In this document: positions 60,626 through 64,000 of the stretch, one piece after another
How positions within the stretch are numbered: the stretch's first letter is position 1
How the letters are laid out: the number at the start of each line of letters is the position of its first letter
NCBI RefSeq assembly: GCF_030123365.1
Contig: NZ_CP126107.1
Location: 4,549,501 to 4,613,500, forward strand
Direction of reading: 5' to 3'
DNA: 64,000 nt
Source of the DNA: Neobacillus sp. SuZ13
Lineage (GTDB): Bacteria; Bacillota; Bacilli; Bacillales; Cytobacillaceae
Program-made: the position numbers and the translations under genes
Notes under the pieces: generated by a model
What the model saw: the letters and a program-made list of their open reading frames with translations, nothing else
The model's database searches: none
What the model was told of the DNA's origin: nothing

Positions 60626-60959
60626 TTCAATCGCCTCTTATTATTTAATAAAAAGGCTGTGTTAAACTAGACTGTTGATTTCCGCTCCAGGCACTTCGCT
60701 TTCCGCGGGCGGTCCGGGGAGCCTCCTCGTCGCTGCGCTCCTGCGGGGTCTCCCCTGCCCCGTACTCCTGCAGGAGTCTTCGTGCCTTCCACTCCAATCA
60801 ACAGTGTGCCAAAAACAACATTAACCTTAAACACAGCCAATAAAAATTTAGTTTGATCAGATTATTATAGAAAAACGCGAGTATTTCATTCGTATCGAGT
60901 GTAACGCCACCCTATCCGAGAGTAACGCATCCCTCTTACGTCCCGAAAGGATAGATCCC
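60626..60959. other. Intergenic region rdgB-rph with a palindromic element
   Basis: This 334-nt gap contains the GC-rich palindromic repeat (60648-60841) and about 110 nt at the 3' side of rph. I see no gene; the frame at 60857-61132 is a shadow of rph. Confidence 0.75.
60648..60841. repeat. MITE-like palindromic element, about 190 bp
   Basis: The ends are inverted: AAAAGGCTGTGTTAA...CTGTTGATT on the left and AATCAACAG...TTAACCTTAAACACAGCC on the right. The GC-rich middle (CTTTCCGCGGGCGG, GGGGAGCCTCCTCG, CTGCGGGGTCTCCCCTG, CTGCAGGAGTC) can fold back. Elements with this sequence style are very common in Bacillaceae genomes. Its GC content is far above the surroundings. No transposase is present. 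Confidence 0.82.
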
Positions 60960-61718
60960 TTACTTCTGCCTTCTACTTTCAATCTTTTTAGTAATTTCTT
61001 CACCCAGGACTGCTTTTTGCTGTTCAAATAGTTCCATAAGCCCTTCTTGAGCAGCACTAAGCAGGCCTTGAAGCTGTTCGTAGGAGAAAGTCGATTCCTC
61101 TCCTGTCCCTTGCAGTTCAACAAATTCTCCATTGCCCGTCATGACTACATTCATATCCACCTGTGCCTTAGAATCTTCAGCATAGTTTAAATCAAGGACC
61201 GTTTGATTATTTTGCAGGATCCCGACACTTGTCGCCGCTAAATAATCAGTAATCGGGAATTTAGCGAAGGACTTTTTCTCGGAAAAGGCATTTAAAGCAA
61301 GGGCCATCGCAACAAATGCTCCTGTGATCGAGGCTGTTCGAGTACCACCATCCGCCTGGATAACATCACAATCGATCCAAACTGTTTTCTCACCTAGAGC
61401 ACTTAAATCGACAATTGCTCTAAGGGCGCGCCCGATTAGCCGCTGAATTTCCATCGTTCGACCAGAAACCTTTCCTTTTGAAGATTCGCGAATGTTTCTT
61501 GTTTCTGTTGCTCGGGGCAGCATAGAATACTCGGCAGTAATCCAGCCTTTGCCTTCCCCCCTCATAAAGTGAGGCACTCTGTCTTCGATGCTCGCAGCAC
61601 AAATCACTTTCGTATTCCCTACAGAGATAAGGACAGATCCTTCCGGGTGCATTAAATAATTGGGTTCAATATGTATGGGTCTTAGTTGTAACGGCTCTCT
61701 ACCATCAACACGCACCAT
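60960..61718 (-). CDS. rph: Ribonuclease PH
   Basis: RNase PH (252 aa) trims tRNA 3' ends phosphorolytically. It shows MVRVDGREPLQLRPIHIE at the N-terminus, GWITAEYSMLPRATETRN, GRALRAIVDLSALGEKTVWIDCDVIQADGGTRTASITGA and a C-terminal helix. It would mature the 3' ends of tRNAs such as the split tRNA-Arg nearby, which lacks encoded CCA. Confidence 0.97.
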   Translation of the reverse strand: MVRVDGREPLQLRPIHIEPNYLMHPEGSVLISVGNTKVICAASIEDRVPHFMRGEGKGWITAEYSMLPRATETRNIRESSKGKVSGRTMEIQRLIGRALRAIVDLSALGEKTVWIDCDVIQADGGTRTASITGAFVAMALALNAFSEKKSFAKFPITDYLAATSVGILQNNQTVLDLNYAEDSKAQVDMNVVMTGNGEFVELQGTGEESTFSYEQLQGLLSAAQEGLMELFEQQKAVLGEEITKKIESRRQK

Positions 61719-61838
61719 TACTACCTCCTTTTATTTTTGAATTGGTACATTCATTTTTCTTAAATACCAAATAAAGAAGAGGCGGCATCCAAGCCAACCT
61801 CTTTCATTGTCACTATATAGTATAACAAATATTATTTT

Positions 61839-62897
61839 TTAAAAACTACCTGTATTGACTTTTTCTGGACGAGTTACAGGTTCAGTTAATTTCTTCCCGC
61901 TATCATTTTTAATGTCTGCCTTTCCCTTAACTTGAATAGCTACTTTTTCTACGCCCTCTTGCTCAGTTAAGGACAGCACGAGTGAATCTAATAAATGCTG
62001 TGAAATTTCCTTTTCTTTAAAGCTTCCATAAATATTCTCATTAAAGTTCAAGGTGACTTTTCCATCTTCATATTTTGGAGCTTCAAGAAGCTTTACATCT
62101 GACATGAATTCAGATACTAGAGTTGATTTTTCACTTGGTCCTTTAATTAATTCATTAACGACAGCTACGTAGTTATCTTTTTCGTTATTACTCACCCGGC
62201 GTGTGACAGGTACATAATAATAGGAGCCCTCTTCACCGCCAATATAGTATACAGTTACAGGTTTAGTATTAGTAATATCCGTCACATTCGTTGTATCCAG
62301 GTTGATACCGGTTGCTCTGGAAAGATTTTCGCTTATCGGTGTTCCGTTCACAGGCATTTCCGTCAAGTCATGTCCATTCATTTTAAGCTTCACAGTTTTC
62401 ACATTATCAAACTGTGTCAATGTCCAAGTAACAGATTGGAGAATTTTCATCTCATCTTCAGCTTGGTAATTCTTAAACTCTTTTGAAAAATTAACCGTTG
62501 CAACGCCATCTTTATCAATATTTACAGAAAGCTCCGTATCCTCAGGGAGAACCGCCCGGAAATCATTTGGGAGTAAATCAGTCACTGGACCATTTGCCAC
62601 TAAATATTCAAGTGCCTGTTTAGCGACCGAACTGGTTTTCGGCAGATCCAATGTTTGCGGAACGACATAGCCGTCTTTATCAACCAGGTATAGTTCTGTT
62701 TTGACGGTGTTTGCCGGTGCCTCCTTACTTGCTTCTGTAGCGCTCGTTTTCTTACTTGTTGTTTCCTCTTTGATCGTCACACTCTTTGGCGGATCGATTT
62801 TCTTTTCTGTTTCAGTCCCAAATAATCCACAACCTGACAGTAGAACTGATGATGTCAGCACAGTCGACACAAGGATCTTTGCTTTATTTTTAGACAT
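61839..62897 (-). CDS. gerM: Spore germination/sporulation lipoprotein GerM
   Basis: GerM (352 aa) is a lipoprotein (lipobox LLSGC, cysteine at residue 23) with two GerM domains, at about residues 65-185 (LVANGPVTDLLPNDFRAVLPEDTEL) and 210-335 (VNELIKGPSEKSTLVSEF). It works with SpoIIQ/SpoIIIAH channel components in engulfment and germination. The ATG lies upstream of rph, as in B. subtilis. Confidence 0.95.
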   Translation of the reverse strand: MSKNKAKILVSTVLTSSVLLSGCGLFGTETEKKIDPPKSVTIKEETTSKKTSATEASKEAPANTVKTELYLVDKDGYVVPQTLDLPKTSSVAKQALEYLVANGPVTDLLPNDFRAVLPEDTELSVNIDKDGVATVNFSKEFKNYQAEDEMKILQSVTWTLTQFDNVKTVKLKMNGHDLTEMPVNGTPISENLSRATGINLDTTNVTDITNTKPVTVYYIGGEEGSYYYVPVTRRVSNNEKDNYVAVVNELIKGPSEKSTLVSEFMSDVKLLEAPKYEDGKVTLNFNENIYGSFKEKEISQHLLDSLVLSLTEQEGVEKVAIQVKGKADIKNDSGKKLTEPVTRPEKVNTGSF

Positions 62898-62988
62898 AAC
62901 TATTTCCCCCCTAAGACAGTTTGTACTAACATATATACGAGCCTTATGATAAATTAGACCGACTTATGAAAAAAAATAGAACAAAATT

Positions 62989-63045
62989 AAAAGGTGTCAG
63001 GCACCGCTCGTGGACAAATGTACACGAGTGGTGCCTGACACCTTT
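62989..63045. repeat. Long hairpin built on GGTGTCAGGCACC
   Basis: AAAGGTGTCAGGCACC then GCTCGTG is answered by CACGAGTGGTGCC then TGACACCTTT, a 23-bp stem with one G-U pair and an 11-nt loop. It follows the murI stop by about 5 nt and may act as its terminator. GGTGTCAGGCACC is a sequence I know as frequent in Bacillus intergenic DNA. Confidence 0.82.
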
Positions 63046-63049
63046 GATT

Positions 63050-63844
63050 TTATAGTTTTATTTTTTTGACATCGGTAATTGGATATCCCAGCCACTGTGA
63101 GGCGATTTTTGAGAATATTCGTCTTGAACCAGTGGTGTAAAATTCATGCTCTGGATCTTCCTCGCAAGTATCTAATAAACCATTGTATTGAAGGATTGCA
63201 CTTATTTCATGTGCTGTCTCATCACCCGAGCTAATAACGCTGACAGACTCACCCATGACATTTTTTATCACGGGCTCTAACAGCGGATAATGTGTGCAGC
63301 CTAAAATCAGCGTATCCAATTTTTCATTGAGCATCGGCTTGAGGGCTTCGTCGACAATTCTTTCCGCAATCGGACCTGCAAACTCGTTACTCTCCACAAG
63401 CGGAACAAATTTAGGACAGGCATGTGCTTTTACAAAAAGCCTGCTATTTAACGATTTTAACGCTCTTTCGTATGCCCCGCTTTTCACAGTGCCCTCAGTG
63501 CCAATAATACCGACACGATAATTTTTTGTCTTCTTAATTGCCGCTCGTGCTCCTGGATTAATTACCCCTAGGACCGGGATTGGCAATTCCTTACGAATCT
63601 CGTCTAATGCCGCAGCTGTAGCCGTATTACAGGCAATGACGAGCATTTTGATTTTTTTCTCTAGTAAAAAAGAGGTCATCTCCCATGTGAACCTCTTAAC
63701 TTCCTTCGTTGTTCTCGGGCCATATGGGCAGCGCGCTGTATCTCCCAAATAGATGATTTTCTCATTTGGAAGCTGGCGCATCACCTCTTTGGCAACTGTT
63801 AACCCGCCAACGCCCGAATCTATCACACCAATTGCTTGTTTCAA
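63050..63844 (-). CDS. murI: Glutamate racemase
   Basis: Glutamate racemase (264 aa, RacE type) makes D-glutamate for peptidoglycan. The catalytic cysteines are in VIACNTATAAAL and ILGCTHYPLLEP; IGVIDSGVGGLTV is the N-terminal signature. The start is TTG with AGAGG upstream. It lies between gerM and the ysmB-like gene, matching racE in B. subtilis. Confidence 0.96.
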   Translation of the reverse strand: MKQAIGVIDSGVGGLTVAKEVMRQLPNEKIIYLGDTARCPYGPRTTKEVKRFTWEMTSFLLEKKIKMLVIACNTATAAALDEIRKELPIPVLGVINPGARAAIKKTKNYRVGIIGTEGTVKSGAYERALKSLNSRLFVKAHACPKFVPLVESNEFAGPIAERIVDEALKPMLNEKLDTLILGCTHYPLLEPVIKNVMGESVSVISSGDETAHEISAILQYNGLLDTCEEDPEHEFYTTGSRRIFSKIASQWLGYPITDVKKIKL

Positions 63845-63859
63845 AACGTATCGCCTCTT

Positions 63860-64000
63860 TTATCGCATTTCCTGATGCAATTTCGTTAAGCTTCTTTGAA
63901 GAACCTGAATTTCTTCCGGAGTGAAATCAACCAACACTTCTTCTAAGTAAACTTGACGCTTTTTAATTACTTCATCAATGATTCTTTTGCCCTCTTCAAG
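63860..64000 (-). CDS. ysmB: MarR-family regulator YsmB, C-terminal end only
   Basis: The last 46 residues of a protein that starts beyond the window edge: LEEGKRIIDEVIKKR, then QVYLEEVLVDFTPEEIQVLQ and RSLTKLHQEMR. This is the C-terminal dimerisation helix pattern of MarR-type regulators. In B. subtilis ysmB occupies this place next to racE. The DNA-binding part is not visible, so the call rests on the tail and synteny. Confidence 0.65.
   Translation of the reverse strand, partial: LEEGKRIIDEVIKKRQVYLEEVLVDFTPEEIQVLQRSLTKLHQEMR

Noticed and set aside
60857..61132. 91-codon frame at the end of rph
   Set aside because: It is in another frame within rph; RNase PH motifs are in the annotated frame.

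Overview
The window is chromosomal core DNA of an endospore-forming, AT-rich Bacillaceae, close to Bacillus/Neobacillus in gene order. Gene content and order follow the Bacillus subtilis yrbG/tgt to racE region almost gene for gene. Nearly everything lies on the minus strand. The exceptions are a yrzE-like gene, the nifS-niaR pair, a 63-aa membrane protein and ysxD. Starts were chosen by ribosome binding site and family alignment, so several genes begin inside the longest open frame. GTG and TTG starts are common.

Layout. 1-5150: yrbG (cut by the window edge), a yrzE-like gene with an apparent ATC start, yajC, tgt, queA, ruvB, ruvA. 5150-10050: bofC and spore genes (coxA-like lipoprotein, a phosphotransferase-fold protein, the highly repetitive safA). 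10200-15580: NAD synthesis (nadB-nadC-nadA) divergent from nifS-niaR, with a NiaR-type operator between. 15750-21880: pheA, pheB, obg, spo0B, rpmA, prp, rplU with its leader, and an RNase E/G gene. 22050-29440: spoIVFA/B, minC/D, mreBCD, radC, maf. 29640-32100: spoIIB, then the wreck of a type IV pilus locus (a pilM/pilO remnant, an intact prepilin peptidase and a 35-aa prepilin stub). 32270-41140: a GGDEF protein, folC, valS with a T-box leader, ysxE, spoVID. 42118-48340: the heme operon hemA-X-C-D-B-L. 48600-57190: ysxD, ysxC, lonA, lonB, clpX, tig. 57360-64000: ysoA, a putative homing endonuclease gene beside an intron-split tRNA-Arg, ysnB, rdgB, rph, gerM, murI and the end of a ysmB-like gene.

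The most notable object is at 58459-59390. A tRNA-Arg(UCU) gene is interrupted inside its anticodon, between U34 and C35, by a group I intron of about 287 nt. A gene for a PD-(D/E)XK endonuclease of the group I intron-associated type lies outside the intron, just downstream of the 3' exon. This looks like an intron plus a separately encoded homing nuclease.

The second theme is non-coding repeats. Arrays of about 20-23-bp period built on TTCGC-containing cores lie between bofC and ruvA, clpX and lonB, and hemL and spoVID. Each sits after a terminator and before the next operon. Two 150-bp dispersed elements sit directly after stop codons in the same sense. A palindromic 190-bp element lies between rph and rdgB. 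The third theme is the decayed type IV pilus locus, in which only the peptidase needed for competence pseudopili has stayed whole.
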